64,000 bases of DNA, taken from contig NZ_CP036455.1 in NCBI RefSeq assembly GCF_004323735.1, forward strand, positions 3,281,101 through 3,345,100. Direction: 5' to 3'. The DNA is from Streptomonospora litoralis (GTDB lineage: Bacteria > Actinomycetota > Actinomycetes > Streptosporangiales > Streptosporangiaceae). A program made the translations under genes and the position numbers. The notes below the pieces were generated by a model, which searched no databases, was not told the origin of the DNA, and saw nothing but the letters and a program-made list of their open reading frames with translations. Shown here in pieces: positions 27,921-36,491 of this stretch (its first letter is position 1; each line of letters opens with the position of its first letter).

Positions 27921-28124
27921 CGATGGGCACTCCCGGGGACGTGGGTCGGGTGGGCAGAGGGAGCGGGGGCGTCGGGGGATGTCAACGAGGTCTTGCATGC
28001 GGCCGAAGGATCATATGTAAAGGCAGATGCGGCGTCGGCACAACCGCTTTGCGCGGGCGGATCGCCGCGCCGTAGCCTTCGCGGGGCGCGAGGGCGCCGA
28101 TTCGTCCGATCATCGGGAGAGCCG

Positions 28125-29435
28125 TTGGCAGTCGAGGATACGGTACCGGGGACCGACCGCACGGCGCGCAGGGCGCGGTCGGCGGTGGCGGTCCTCTTCC
28201 TGGCCAACGGATTCGCCTTCGCCAACATCGTGCCGTGGATGCCCGCAATCAAGTCCGAACTGGAGCTGTCCAACACCGAACTGGGCACCGCCATCGGCGC
28301 GATGCCGCTGGGGGCGCTGGTCACCGGCATGCTCGCGGGTCCCCTGATCGCCCGGTTCGGCAGCGGCCGGGTCTCCGTGGCCTCCGGCCTGCTCCTGGCG
28401 GGCGTGCTGCCGCTGGTGGCGACCGCGCCGGCCTGGTGGGCGCTGGCGGCGGCGCTGTTCTGCGTGGGCTGGATGGACGCGTGGATGGACTCCGCCATGA
28501 ACGCCCACGGGTTGCGAGTCCAGCGCCGATACGGACGCACCATCATCAACACCTTCCACGGGCTCTGGAGCGTGGCCGCCGTCGCGGGCGGGCTCGCGGG
28601 GTCGGCGATGGCCGGTGCGGGCGTGCCGCGCCCGGCCCACATCGCCGCCGTCACGGTCGTGCTGCTCGTCGCCGTGCTCGCCGTCGTGCGGCAGCTGCTG
28701 CCCGGCCCGGAGACCGACGATTCGGCCCCGCTCGCCGAGCCCGCCCAACCGGTGGCCACCTCCCAGCCGGCGGCGGCCGACGCGAGCGCCCGACGAGCCG
28801 GCGGATCCGCCGCGCAGGTGGCCGCAGGCACCCGTGCGACGGCGCGGCCGCGCGTGCCTAGGCGCTCGATCGGGCTGCTGCTGGGCTTGAGCGTACTGCT
28901 GATGATGGCCGGTGCCATCGAGGACTCCGCTGCGTCGTGGGGTGCGGTCTACATGCGCGACGAACTGGCGGCTCCGCTGTTCCTGGTGGGTCTGCCGTTC
29001 GTCGCCTGCCAGACGATGATGACGGTGGGCCGCCTGACCGGCGACCGGATCACCGACCGGTTCGGCGCCGTGGCCGTCGCCCGCACCGGCGCGCTGCTGT
29101 CGGCTGCGGGCATGGCTCTCGCCCTGCTGATATCGGCTCCGCTGGGGGCTGTGGTCGGCTTCGGACTGATGGGGCTGGGGGTGGCCACTCTTTTCCCGCT
29201 CGCCTTGGCGGCCGCGGGCGAGATCCCTGGGCTGCGCGGCGGGCACGGTGTGGCCCTGGCGGCGTGGCTGGCTCGGCTGGGTTTCCTCGCCGTACCGCCG
29301 CTGATCGGAGTGGTCGCCGACGCCGCGTCGCTGACGGCCGGGCTGTGGCTGGTTCCGGCGGCGGGCCTGGTCGCCGCCGTGCTCGCGGTGGGCCTGCACC
29401 CGGCTGCGAGCACCCGCGGCGCACCGTCAGCTTGA
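28125..29435 (+). CDS. MFS transporter, YbjJ/sugar-efflux-like
   Basis: A 436-residue major facilitator with about 12 membrane segments and a central hydrophilic loop of about 55 residues. Segments FLANGFAFANIVPWMPAIK, GTAIGAMPLGALVTGM and WMDAWMDSAMNAHG resemble the YbjJ-like group. The start is TTG at 28125 with GGGAG five bases upstream; the next in-frame GTG would cut into the first membrane segment. The substrate cannot be told. Confidence 0.83.
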   Translation: MAVEDTVPGTDRTARRARSAVAVLFLANGFAFANIVPWMPAIKSELELSNTELGTAIGAMPLGALVTGMLAGPLIARFGSGRVSVASGLLLAGVLPLVATAPAWWALAAALFCVGWMDAWMDSAMNAHGLRVQRRYGRTIINTFHGLWSVAAVAGGLAGSAMAGAGVPRPAHIAAVTVVLLVAVLAVVRQLLPGPETDDSAPLAEPAQPVATSQPAAADASARRAGGSAAQVAAGTRATARPRVPRRSIGLLLGLSVLLMMAGAIEDSAASWGAVYMRDELAAPLFLVGLPFVACQTMMTVGRLTGDRITDRFGAVAVARTGALLSAAGMALALLISAPLGAVVGFGLMGLGVATLFPLALAAAGEIPGLRGGHGVALAAWLARLGFLAVPPLIGVVADAASLTAGLWLVPAAGLVAAVLAVGLHPAASTRGAPSA

Positions 29436-29488
29436 CCCGGCCCTGAAGGTCCCGTAGGCCCTCAGAGCCGTGATGAGAAGCGATTCCT

Positions 29489-29508
29489 CCCGGCTCTGCA
29501 GAGCCGGG
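29489..29508 (+). terminator. Palindrome downstream of the MFS gene
   Basis: The 20 bases from CCCGGCTCTG to CAGAGCCGGG form a perfect palindrome 54 bp past the MFS stop codon, followed by GTTCCTCGCT. A weak U-tract makes it a possible terminator. Confidence 0.45.
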
Positions 29509-29767
29509 GTTCCTCGCTAGAATCGGCTGAAGCGCGAACCTTCGTACGGGACCGCCGGAAAACCGGCTCTGGATCCGGGATTCCCGCCGCGGAGGCCGAC
29601 TCCGCGGACGGGATGGCGTCGGGCGCTTGCGCGGGACCGGCCGCCCTCGTCGACGCGGCTTTTCGGCCGGCACACCTGGCATCCGCCCGGCGCGGAGGCC
29701 GTACAGCACAGCGCGGAGCCCTCCCCGAACGGATAGGCGACCGCGGGCACGCCCGGGAGCGAACGAG

Positions 29768-29804
29768 ACCGTCCCGGGCCGACCGGTTCGACCGGCCCGG
29801 GACG
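29768..29804 (-). terminator. Hairpin terminator of the LPXTG gene
   Basis: Arms CCGTCCCGGGCCG (29768-29780) and CGGCCCGGGACGG (29792-29804) pair over 13 bases around an 11-base loop, about 20 bp after the stop codon of the surface-protein gene. No T-run. Confidence 0.6.
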
Positions 29805-29822
29805 GCTGACGCGGTGCGGGCG

Positions 29823-30782
29823 CTACTGCGCCTGCACCGGGCGCCGCGTGGCGTAGAGGGTGACCGCGCCGATACCGGTCGCGATCACGCCGCCCAGCAC
29901 GAATCCGGTGAGGTCGACGCCCGTGGTGGGCAGGTAGTCACCGGAACCGGAGCCGCCGGATGCGGCGTTCGCCGGGGCACCGGTGTCGTCGCCGCCGGAC
30001 CCGGAGTCGCCACCGTCACCGCCGTCATCGCCGCCGGACCCGGAGTCGCCACCGCCGCCGACCTCGTCGGCGGGCGGATTGCCGCCGTCGTCGCCGCCGT
30101 CACCGGGGTTCTGACCGCCGTCGTCGCCACCGCTGCCGTCACCGGGCGGGTCGGTCGGGCCGGGGTCCTCGCCGCCGCCGTCACCGGGCGGGTCGGTCGG
30201 GTCGGGGTTCTGACCGCCGTCGTCGCCGCCGCCACCGTCACCGTCACCGGGGTTCTGACCGCCGTCGTCGCCGCCGCCACCGTCACCGTCACCGGGGTTC
30301 TGACCGCCGTCATCGCCACCGCCACCGTCACCGGGACCGGGGTCTTCATTCCCGCCGTCACCGTCGCCGGGGTCCTCCCCGCCGCCGTCACCGGGACCGG
30401 GATCTTCGTCCCCGCCGCCGTCGCCGGGACCACCGGGGCCACCGCCACCGGGGCCGTCGCCCTCTGGGGGATTGCCGCCGTCGCCGCCGGGACCACCGGG
30501 GCCACCGCCACCGGGGCCCTCCCCGCCGGGCAGGCCGCCGGGGTCGTCGCCGGAGTTGCCGGGACCGTCACCGGGCGGGGCGTCGAACGTGTCGACGACG
30601 CCGGGCAGGATCTCCGGCTGGACGACCGACTTCTCCTGCTCGGCCCCAGCACTCTGCTCGGCAGAGCCCTGAGCCTGCGCGGACGCCGCGTCCGCGTTGT
30701 CGGCGTAAGCGGGCGCGCCGGAGAACCCGGCGGCCAGCAGCCCGGCCGCGGCCACGCCGACTGCGCGTGGTGTCCAGGACAT
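29823..30782 (-). CDS. LPXTG-anchored Gly/Asp/Pro-repeat surface protein
   Basis: A 319-residue secreted, cell-wall-anchored protein. The N-terminus MSWTPRAVGVAAAGLLAAGF is a signal peptide ending near AYA. Residues about 65-280 are low complexity, made of Gly, Asp, Pro and Asn with repeats of the type GQNPGDGDGGGGDDG; in DNA this is a 45-bp period starting at 30204, 30249 and 30294. Residues 284-288 are the sortase signal LPTTG, followed by a membrane segment and ATRR. GAAAGGAG before the ATG fixes the start. The acidic repeat could be a stalk or bind calcium; that is inference. It shares strand and a 27-bp gap with the membrane protein upstream. Confidence 0.85.
   Translation of the reverse strand: MSWTPRAVGVAAAGLLAAGFSGAPAYADNADAASAQAQGSAEQSAGAEQEKSVVQPEILPGVVDTFDAPPGDGPGNSGDDPGGLPGGEGPGGGGPGGPGGDGGNPPEGDGPGGGGPGGPGDGGGDEDPGPGDGGGEDPGDGDGGNEDPGPGDGGGGDDGGQNPGDGDGGGGDDGGQNPGDGDGGGGDDGGQNPDPTDPPGDGGGEDPGPTDPPGDGSGGDDGGQNPGDGGDDGGNPPADEVGGGGDSGSGGDDGGDGGDSGSGGDDTGAPANAASGGSGSGDYLPTTGVDLTGFVLGGVIATGIGAVTLYATRRPVQAQ
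30204..30338 (-). repeat. 45-bp tandem repeat inside the LPXTG gene
   Basis: Three successive 45-bp units start at 30204, 30249 and 30294. The first two are nearly identical and the third diverges in its second half. They encode a 15-residue Gly/Asp/Asn/Pro repeat, and shorter related words flank them. Such arrays commonly change length by slippage. Confidence 0.75.
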
Positions 30783-30809
30783 GTGGCTCCTTTCTTCTCA
30801 TCGAGGGGA

Positions 30810-32222
30810 TCATTCGGGCACGAGGGCGAAAAGGTCGTCGTCGGAGACCACGACCGCGCGCTCGCCGAGCAGGCCCCAGGGCCGGGCGACGTCGCCCTCG
30901 AGTTCGATCGGTTCGGCGCCGGCGGTGGCCGCGACCGCGGCACCGCCCACCTCACCGAAGACGGTGTCGCCAGCGGCGCTGACGGTATCGAAGCCCTCCG
31001 CCGTCTTCGCGCGGCCGGCCTGCGTATCGGCGACGAGCGGCCCGTAACCGGCCACGTCTGCGCTGTAGGCCCACCCCGCGTCGTCGAGCCCTTCCGCCGT
31101 GGTCTCGGCCGCGGCGACGACCGAACCGTCGGACCAGTCGTGCAGGGCCAGCACCACGCGGTCGCCGGAGGGCATGCTCCAGGACGCGACGACGTACCCG
31201 CCGCCCGCGGTGTAGATCTCCCGCAAGGCGTCGGCGCCTTCGGGGGCCTGCGGTTGCACGCTCTGGCGGGAGCCGTCGGGGGCTACCCAGATCCAGGGGC
31301 CGCGCACGACGGCCGTGAGCACCCGTTCACCGTCGGACAACAGCGCACCGGTGCCTCCGGGCTTCTGCACGGAGGCGAGCCCGCCGTCCGCGGGGATCGA
31401 GGCGCGGCCGTCGGCGATGACCAGCGGCCCGCCGCCGGCGTAGCTGACCTCGGCGCCCTCGGGCAGGGCGGTCTTCTGCGGGTCGCCGCCGTCGGGCGGC
31501 CACAGCCACAGCGCAGCGCCGCCGACCACGGCGACGGCCTTCCGGCCGCCGACCCGCACGAAGCGGGGCGCGCCGACCACCTCGTCGGCGGACAGCGGCA
31601 GGTCGGCCGTCCAGAGGGGTTCGCCGTCGCGGCCGACGACGCGCAGCCGTCCGCCGGGATCGACGTAGGCGAGGCGGTTGCCGTCCGAAGCGACGTCGGG
31701 CTGGGCCTGCTCGTGCATCGGCAGGCGCCAGGCCGCCTGCCGGGTGAAGCCGGGCGGGGCCTTGCGCGCGTCCAAGGTCACCGCGGGCTGTTCGGGAGTG
31801 GGGCGCTGCTCGGGGATCATGCCGGGTACATAGCGCACGGCCGCGACCGCGCCCCCGGCGACCACGGCGAGGGTGAGCACGCCGCCGACAGCGGCCAGGA
31901 CGACGCGCCGTGCGCGTTTGGGCCGCGTGCTCCGGGCCATCAGCGCGACCTCGGTGCCGCCCGCGGCGCGCACGACACCGGTGGGACTGACGATCAGCTG
32001 CCAGGCGCCGTTGGCGTCACGCGCGTTGACCAGAACGGAGTGGCCCAGGTGGGCGGCGTAGTCGGCGGCGAGGTCCAGCGCCGCGTTGCGGGTCTGCTTG
32101 GGGGTGTCGCCGAACACGGTGCGCGTGTGGCGCTCGATGGTGACCTCGGCGCTGCGCTCGTCGGCGGAGACCACCAAGACGACCGGACTGCTGTGGTGGG
32201 CCGCTCCGTTCGCTTCGGTCAC
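30810..32222 (-). CDS. Single-pass membrane protein with beta-propeller-like exterior
   Basis: A 470-residue protein. Residues 1-115 are cytoplasmic, one membrane segment lies in VVLAAVGGVLTLAVVAGGAVAAV, and about 320 extracellular residues contain repeated short WD/PQQ-like blades such as DGNRLAYVDPGGRLRVVGRDG and GRKAVAVVGGAALWLWPPDGG. It looks like a seven-bladed propeller, but I recognise no named family. GTG at 32222 has GGGAGG five bases upstream; the open frame further up is not codon-biased. It ends 27 bp before the LPXTG gene, so the two are probably cotranscribed and may act together at the surface. Confidence 0.75.
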   Translation of the reverse strand: MTEANGAAHHSSPVVLVVSADERSAEVTIERHTRTVFGDTPKQTRNAALDLAADYAAHLGHSVLVNARDANGAWQLIVSPTGVVRAAGGTEVALMARSTRPKRARRVVLAAVGGVLTLAVVAGGAVAAVRYVPGMIPEQRPTPEQPAVTLDARKAPPGFTRQAAWRLPMHEQAQPDVASDGNRLAYVDPGGRLRVVGRDGEPLWTADLPLSADEVVGAPRFVRVGGRKAVAVVGGAALWLWPPDGGDPQKTALPEGAEVSYAGGGPLVIADGRASIPADGGLASVQKPGGTGALLSDGERVLTAVVRGPWIWVAPDGSRQSVQPQAPEGADALREIYTAGGGYVVASWSMPSGDRVVLALHDWSDGSVVAAAETTAEGLDDAGWAYSADVAGYGPLVADTQAGRAKTAEGFDTVSAAGDTVFGEVGGAAVAATAGAEPIELEGDVARPWGLLGERAVVVSDDDLFALVPE

Positions 32223-32584
32223 GGCCGCCTCCCGCAGGAGAACGGCGTACCGGAGAGGACCGCGGAGGCTCGTCGCCGACGGGACGCTGCGGACGCTGCG
32301 GTCATACTCTGCTGAACCTGTTCCGTCACGAGGGATCTGTGGGCCCGCTGCGCTCGTAGGGGGCGGACGCGCGGCTCCACCGGAACCGGACACCGTTTTC
32401 GAATAGGGCGGCTGCGGGGAGTCAGCACGGGCCACGGAGATGATACTTATCCCCCGCCGGCGCCCGCGGTCGCGGTGCGCCCCAGGAGGCGACCGGGATC
32501 GCGGCCGCGCCGCGCCGCCCCGGCCCGGGCCGTGCACCGCCACCAGGGACGGAGCCGGACCCTTCGGGGCCGCCGTGCAGATTA

Positions 32585-32669
32585 GCGGCCTAGCCGGGGG
32601 CGGATGTCACTGGATTCGGCCACCACGCGGGTTCTGGCCACATCCGGCCGCCTTCCGCGGCTAGGCCGC
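32585..32669. repeat. Nested inverted repeat at the edge of the mosaic
   Basis: Outer arms GCGGCCTAGCC (32585-32595) and GGCTAGGCCGC (32659-32669) match perfectly; inner words CGGATGT (32601-32607) and ACATCCG (32640-32646) also pair. An 85-bp element with such ends may be a small non-autonomous mobile element remnant or a terminator-like fold. Confidence 0.55.
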
Positions 32670-33587
32670 ATTTAAGAAAGCCGGTCTGCTGTGCGGCCAT
32701 GTTGGTCTGCCGGGTGAATGGGTGATCTTACGGAAAATGGCGGCGAGGGTCGCGGATGGTCGGGCCCGCGGGCATCGGTGCGGGTGCTCGCCGGTGGCGG
32801 CGGCCGACGGGGGCAGCGACGACGGCAGCGGGGGCTGGGCCCGCGGTTGCCGGGTGGGGTGCTCGCCGGTGGCGCACCTGGCGGCTCGGGTCTGCTGTGC
32901 GGCCTTGTTGGTCTGCCGGGCGAGGGGTGGTCTTGCAGAAAAGCGGCGGCGAGGACGGCGAAGGGCCGGGCCTGCGCCCACCGGGTCGGGTGCTCGCCGG
33001 TTGGACACCCGACGGGGGCGGCGAGGACGCAGGCCGGGGCCGGGCCTGGGATGGTCGGGCGGTGGTCACCGGCCCCGGCCGCGGTGGTCTGAGCCGGGGG
33101 CGCCGCCCGGTTGTCGGCCAGGGCCCGACGCGGGGCGGTCGGCGGCCGTCGTGCAGCCGGGTGGGGGTCACGAGATGCACGTAGGTGCGGCGGTATCGGC
33201 CTCGGTGTCGCCCCGAAATGCTTTCCTCGCCCCGCGATTCCGCGATACGAAATAATAAGGGGTGTTTTGCCCACTAATGCCCGAGTTCCCGGTGGGTCCG
33301 CCCCCGCGCCGCGGCGGCGGTGGCACACGAGGCGCACCGAATGGCGCGAAAACGCTTCGACGTCAACTTTTCGTGCGTCTCGTGACCACGGCGCCTGCCG
33401 AGGCCGCCCGCAAAACGGGCATAGACCCCCACCGGGCCCCGATCCGGCGCACCTTCGGGCGGTGCGAGCGCCCGTGACCGCGCCCCGCCGTGCGGCCTCC
33501 TGCCTGGGCGGGCCAGGTCGGACCACGGCGGCACCCAGCCGGCGGACCGGCGCCGGTAGGTCCCCTATGCCGGTCCATCCGGCGATG

Positions 33588-33640
33588 ATCGCGAACTTAT
33601 GGCCGCGGAATACGCCTTCCTGCGACCATAAGTTCGCGAT
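33588..33640. repeat. Long-hairpin repeat, copy 2
   Basis: Identical to copy 1 (10148-10200) except for a few loop bases, with the same 19-base arms and the same single arm mismatch. The shared block extends from 33551 to 33657 and matches 10111-10217. Confidence 0.85.
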
Positions 33641-33890
33641 AGACGGGCCAAGCCGCGGCTCCACGGCGCAGCGCTCTGACCGGCCTGCGGCGGCCCAACG
33701 CCGCCCCGGCCGGGCGCGCCACCGGCGAGCACCCGACCCGACGACCGCGGAGCCCGGCCACCCGCCACCCTCGCCGCCGCTTTTCCAGTGAAGACCACCC
33801 GACACCCGGCAGATCAACAAGGCCGCCAAGCAGACCCGACCCGCCGCCTTCGCCGACCACCGCCACCGGCGAGCACCCGACCCGACACCT

Positions 33891-34057
33891 GCGGGCCCGG
33901 CCCGCCACCGTCCCCGGTGCCCGCTGCTCCCCGTCGATCAGCCCGCTGCCCGGCCGAGGCCAAGGCCGCGGCAAGTCCGCCTAGCTAGCGGATCCGAGTC
34001 GCACGGCCCGGCCGCCCATGGGAGCCGGGCCGATCCGGACTCCTTGAACACGGCTTA
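33891..34057. repeat. Repeat tail shared with 10256-10420
   Basis: This stretch and 10256-10420 share long near-identical words, for example CGCCACCGTCCCCGGTGCCC-type sequence and CACGGCCCGGCCGCCCATGG, and both end in CACGGCTTAG. Between hairpin and tail, copy 1 has about 40 bp while copy 2 has about 233 bp containing an inverted module, so the two loci differ by an insertion. Confidence 0.75.
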
Positions 34058-34199
34058 GCCGCATGCCGCTACCGCGGGGTACCGGCCGGATTCGCCGCGG
34101 AACTGCCCAGCGCGCACGTGGTTCGACGGGGGCACCCCGGGCCGAACCGGGCGCCTTCGTCGTATCGGCAGGTGCTCCGACGAACTCCCGTCACCGATC

Positions 34200-34967
34200 T
34201 CAGCAGGCGTCGAGCATGCGGTCCAGCGCCGCGTCGTCGTCCTCGGGCAGCCACAGGCCGTACTCGTCGACCACGCCGACGTAGGTGACGGCGTAGCCGC
34301 AGCGGAAGGCGGGATAGGGCCGCCACTCTCCGGGGCCCGAATCGCTCTTGCTTTGGTTGGCCGGGCCGTCTGCGGCGATCAGGTTGGCGGGGTCGTTGGC
34401 GAACTCCACCCGCCTGTCGCGCTCCCACGCGCCGGCGCCGGTTCGCCACGCGAGGGCCAAGGGCACGACGTGGTCGATCTGCACGTCCATGGGCTCCTCG
34501 GCGGAGAACTCGATCCGCTCGCCGGTGTAGGGGTCCTCCAGGACGCCGCGGGTGACGGTGCAGTCCCCGGCGACCCGGGTGTCGCGCAGGTCGCGGGCGA
34601 GGATGTCGTGGCGGGTGGGGCAGCCGTTGTCGTCTGTGTCGATCCACGAGGACCCGAACTCGTCGCGTTCGTAGTCCGCGCCGGAGCCTTCGGGTGCGAC
34701 CTCGGCCCGGTCCAGGCCCGACTCCGCACTCTCGACCTCTCCCCCGGTAGGCGGGGCGGCGGCGGGCGCCGACGCGGGTGGGGCGGCGGAGGGGGAAGGC
34801 GTTTCCGGAGCGGCCGAGGGGACGTCCACGTCCACCTCCAGCGACGGCAGCGCGTCGCAGCCGGCGATCAGGGCGAGCGCGAGAGCGGCGGCAGGCGCGG
34901 CGGCGGCGCGGCGACCGCGGTGCGGCGAATCGGAAGCAGGGACTCGGCGAGCGGGGACGCGGGCCAT
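34200..34967 (-). CDS. HNH endonuclease-family lipoprotein
   Basis: A 255-residue secreted HNH nuclease-fold protein (DUF1524/GmrSD C-terminal type). The N-terminus is basic, then hydrophobic, ending in the lipobox LIAGC. A Pro/Ala/Ser linker follows to about residue 75. The nuclease core is VQIDHVVPLALAWRTGA (Asp-His pair) and FANDPANLIAADGPANQSK (Asn) with GEWRPYPAFRCGYA. It is probably anchored outside the membrane and may degrade external DNA. I use ATG 34967; GTG 34976 is an equal alternative and neither has a strong Shine-Dalgarno. It lies 54 bp after the BrkB-like gene. Confidence 0.83.
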   Translation of the reverse strand: MARVPARRVPASDSPHRGRRAAAAPAAALALALIAGCDALPSLEVDVDVPSAAPETPSPSAAPPASAPAAAPPTGGEVESAESGLDRAEVAPEGSGADYERDEFGSSWIDTDDNGCPTRHDILARDLRDTRVAGDCTVTRGVLEDPYTGERIEFSAEEPMDVQIDHVVPLALAWRTGAGAWERDRRVEFANDPANLIAADGPANQSKSDSGPGEWRPYPAFRCGYAVTYVGVVDEYGLWLPEDDDAALDRMLDAC

Positions 34968-35021
34968 GGTGACCACCCGGCCGGCGCGGGGTGTGGGGAT
35001 TCGGGCGAATCGCGCCGGTTC

Positions 35022-36491
35022 CTACGAGGATGCCGGAGGGGTCTCCCGGCCTTCGCCGCGGGGGTGCCGCAACGATCCGGGGGTGGCCCCGGTGCGGTCG
35101 GTCGGGGCGGTATCGGAGCCGTCCTCGCCGCCGGTCCGGGGCGGCGGCGCGGCGGCCCCGGTCCCCGGCTCCGCCGCCCCCTCCTCAGGGGTCTGCCGGG
35201 ACTGCCGGCCGTGACGAGCGGAGCCGGTCCCGGCGGGGCGCTCGACCGCCTCCGATTCGCCCGAGGACGGACGGCGCCCGCCGCTCGGAGCGGCTGTCGC
35301 AGCCCCGCCCGCGTCCGCTCGGTTACGACCGCGCTCCCGCTCGCGCCGGAACCGCCGCAGCCGCCTCGCCTGCTGCGCGCCGACAGGCTCGGCCGCCTGC
35401 GCGGCGGGGTCGCGCTCGGCGCCCCAGCCCAGCAGCCGCCGCATCCGCGCGGTGATCTCCGCAGCCGTCTCGCCCGGATCCTCCTGCGGACGCCCGGTGG
35501 CTTGCAGCGCCTCTTCGCGCCGCTCCACCATGCGCCGGGCGCGGGCGTGGCGCAGCGCGGCGATCTCGGCGCGCGCCGCTGCGGTGCGCGGGGTGGGCCA
35601 CATGGCGTCGATCTCGGCGTTGAGCGCCGAGCCGATCAGCACGGCCAGGGCCATCAGCCACAGCCATGCCAGTATCGCGATCGGGGCTCCCAGCGACCCG
35701 TAGATGGTGACCTGGCCGAAGGAGGCGTCCAGATAGATGCGCAGCAGTACCGATCCGCCCAGCAGGACGAGCATGGCCACCAGGGCGCCCGGCAGGTAGC
35801 GCCACAGCGGGGTGCGTACCGGGGTGCTGAGCACATACAGCATCGCCACCGCCAGCGCGGACAGGACGCACACCAGCGGCCAGTAGAACAGGTGCAGGTA
35901 GCCGACGGTGATCGGCAGCAGCCGGTGCACCAGGTCCGGCCCGGCGACCAGTACCGGCAGCACCACCAGCGCGAACAGCAGCCCGCCCAGATAGGCCAGC
36001 AGCGCCAGGATCCGCCGGCGCAGGTAGCCGCGCAGCTCGTCGAGCCCGTAGGCGATGGTGATGGCGTCGATGAAGACGTTCATGGCGCGCGAACCCGACC
36101 ACAGCGACACCACGAACGTCACCGACAGCAGTCCGCCCTGGGCGCCCTGCAGGAACTCGTCGACCAGCGGCGCGACGATGGAGTCGACGGTGTCGGCGGT
36201 CAGGGCGGTCGAGGCGAGCCCCAGCAGCCAGGCACGGATCTCCAGTACCGTGTCGGCGCCCAGAACGGGGCGCAGATGCCCCAGGGTGCCCACCAGCCCC
36301 AGCAGCAGTGCGGGCAGCGACAGCAGCGAGAAGAAGGCCGACTCGGCCGCCAGCCCCACCACCCGTGTACGCCCGATCGCCCGCACCGTCCGCCCCGTGA
36401 GCACGGCGACGGCGTTCAGCCGGGGGTGGCGCTCCTGCCACGCGGCGATCCGCTCGGCGGCGCGCGCCACGCGACTCCACAAGCCCCACAC
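35022..36491 (-). CDS. YihY/BrkB-family membrane protein
   Basis: A 489-residue protein. Residues up to about 300 hold six membrane segments with family marks SAFFSLLSLPALLLGLVG, VSLWSGSRAMNVFIDAI, LLFALVVLPVLVAGP and GSLGAPIAILAWLWLMALAVLIGSALNAEID. The last 190 residues are charged, then Ser/Pro/Gly-rich and disordered. BrkB-like proteins were once called RNase BN by mistake and their role is unclear. GTG start at 36491 with GGAG very near; a TTG three codons later is possible. Confidence 0.87.
   Translation of the reverse strand: MWGLWSRVARAAERIAAWQERHPRLNAVAVLTGRTVRAIGRTRVVGLAAESAFFSLLSLPALLLGLVGTLGHLRPVLGADTVLEIRAWLLGLASTALTADTVDSIVAPLVDEFLQGAQGGLLSVTFVVSLWSGSRAMNVFIDAITIAYGLDELRGYLRRRILALLAYLGGLLFALVVLPVLVAGPDLVHRLLPITVGYLHLFYWPLVCVLSALAVAMLYVLSTPVRTPLWRYLPGALVAMLVLLGGSVLLRIYLDASFGQVTIYGSLGAPIAILAWLWLMALAVLIGSALNAEIDAMWPTPRTAAARAEIAALRHARARRMVERREEALQATGRPQEDPGETAAEITARMRRLLGWGAERDPAAQAAEPVGAQQARRLRRFRRERERGRNRADAGGAATAAPSGGRRPSSGESEAVERPAGTGSARHGRQSRQTPEEGAAEPGTGAAAPPPRTGGEDGSDTAPTDRTGATPGSLRHPRGEGRETPPASS

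Larger units (their letters stand above)
29436..29822. other. Convergent intergenic region
   Basis: 387 bp between two converging genes, with no gene of its own. It holds a 20-base perfect palindrome at 29489-29508, likely the end of the MFS transcript, and the hairpin at 29768-29804 serving the LPXTG gene. Confidence 0.6.
32223..34199. other. Two-kilobase gene-free repeat mosaic
   Basis: No credible gene in almost 2 kb; the many frames are products of G+C repeats. Contents in order: promoter region of the membrane-protein gene (32223-32550), an inverted repeat (32585-32669), two plus-strand modules (about 32677-32812 and 32875-33012) sharing GGTCTGCTGTGCGGCC and GGGTGCTCGCCGGT, a unique AT-richer patch (33180-33270), the long hairpin (33588-33640), a minus-strand module (about 33700-33880) and a tail nearly identical to 10256-10420 (33891-34057). 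The mosaic looks like accumulated repeat insertions. Confidence 0.7.

Noticed and set aside
32661-33829. Several overlapping open frames in the repeat mosaic
   Set aside because: Their translations are Arg/Pro/Gly filler from repeated GC words; start signals and codon bias are lacking.
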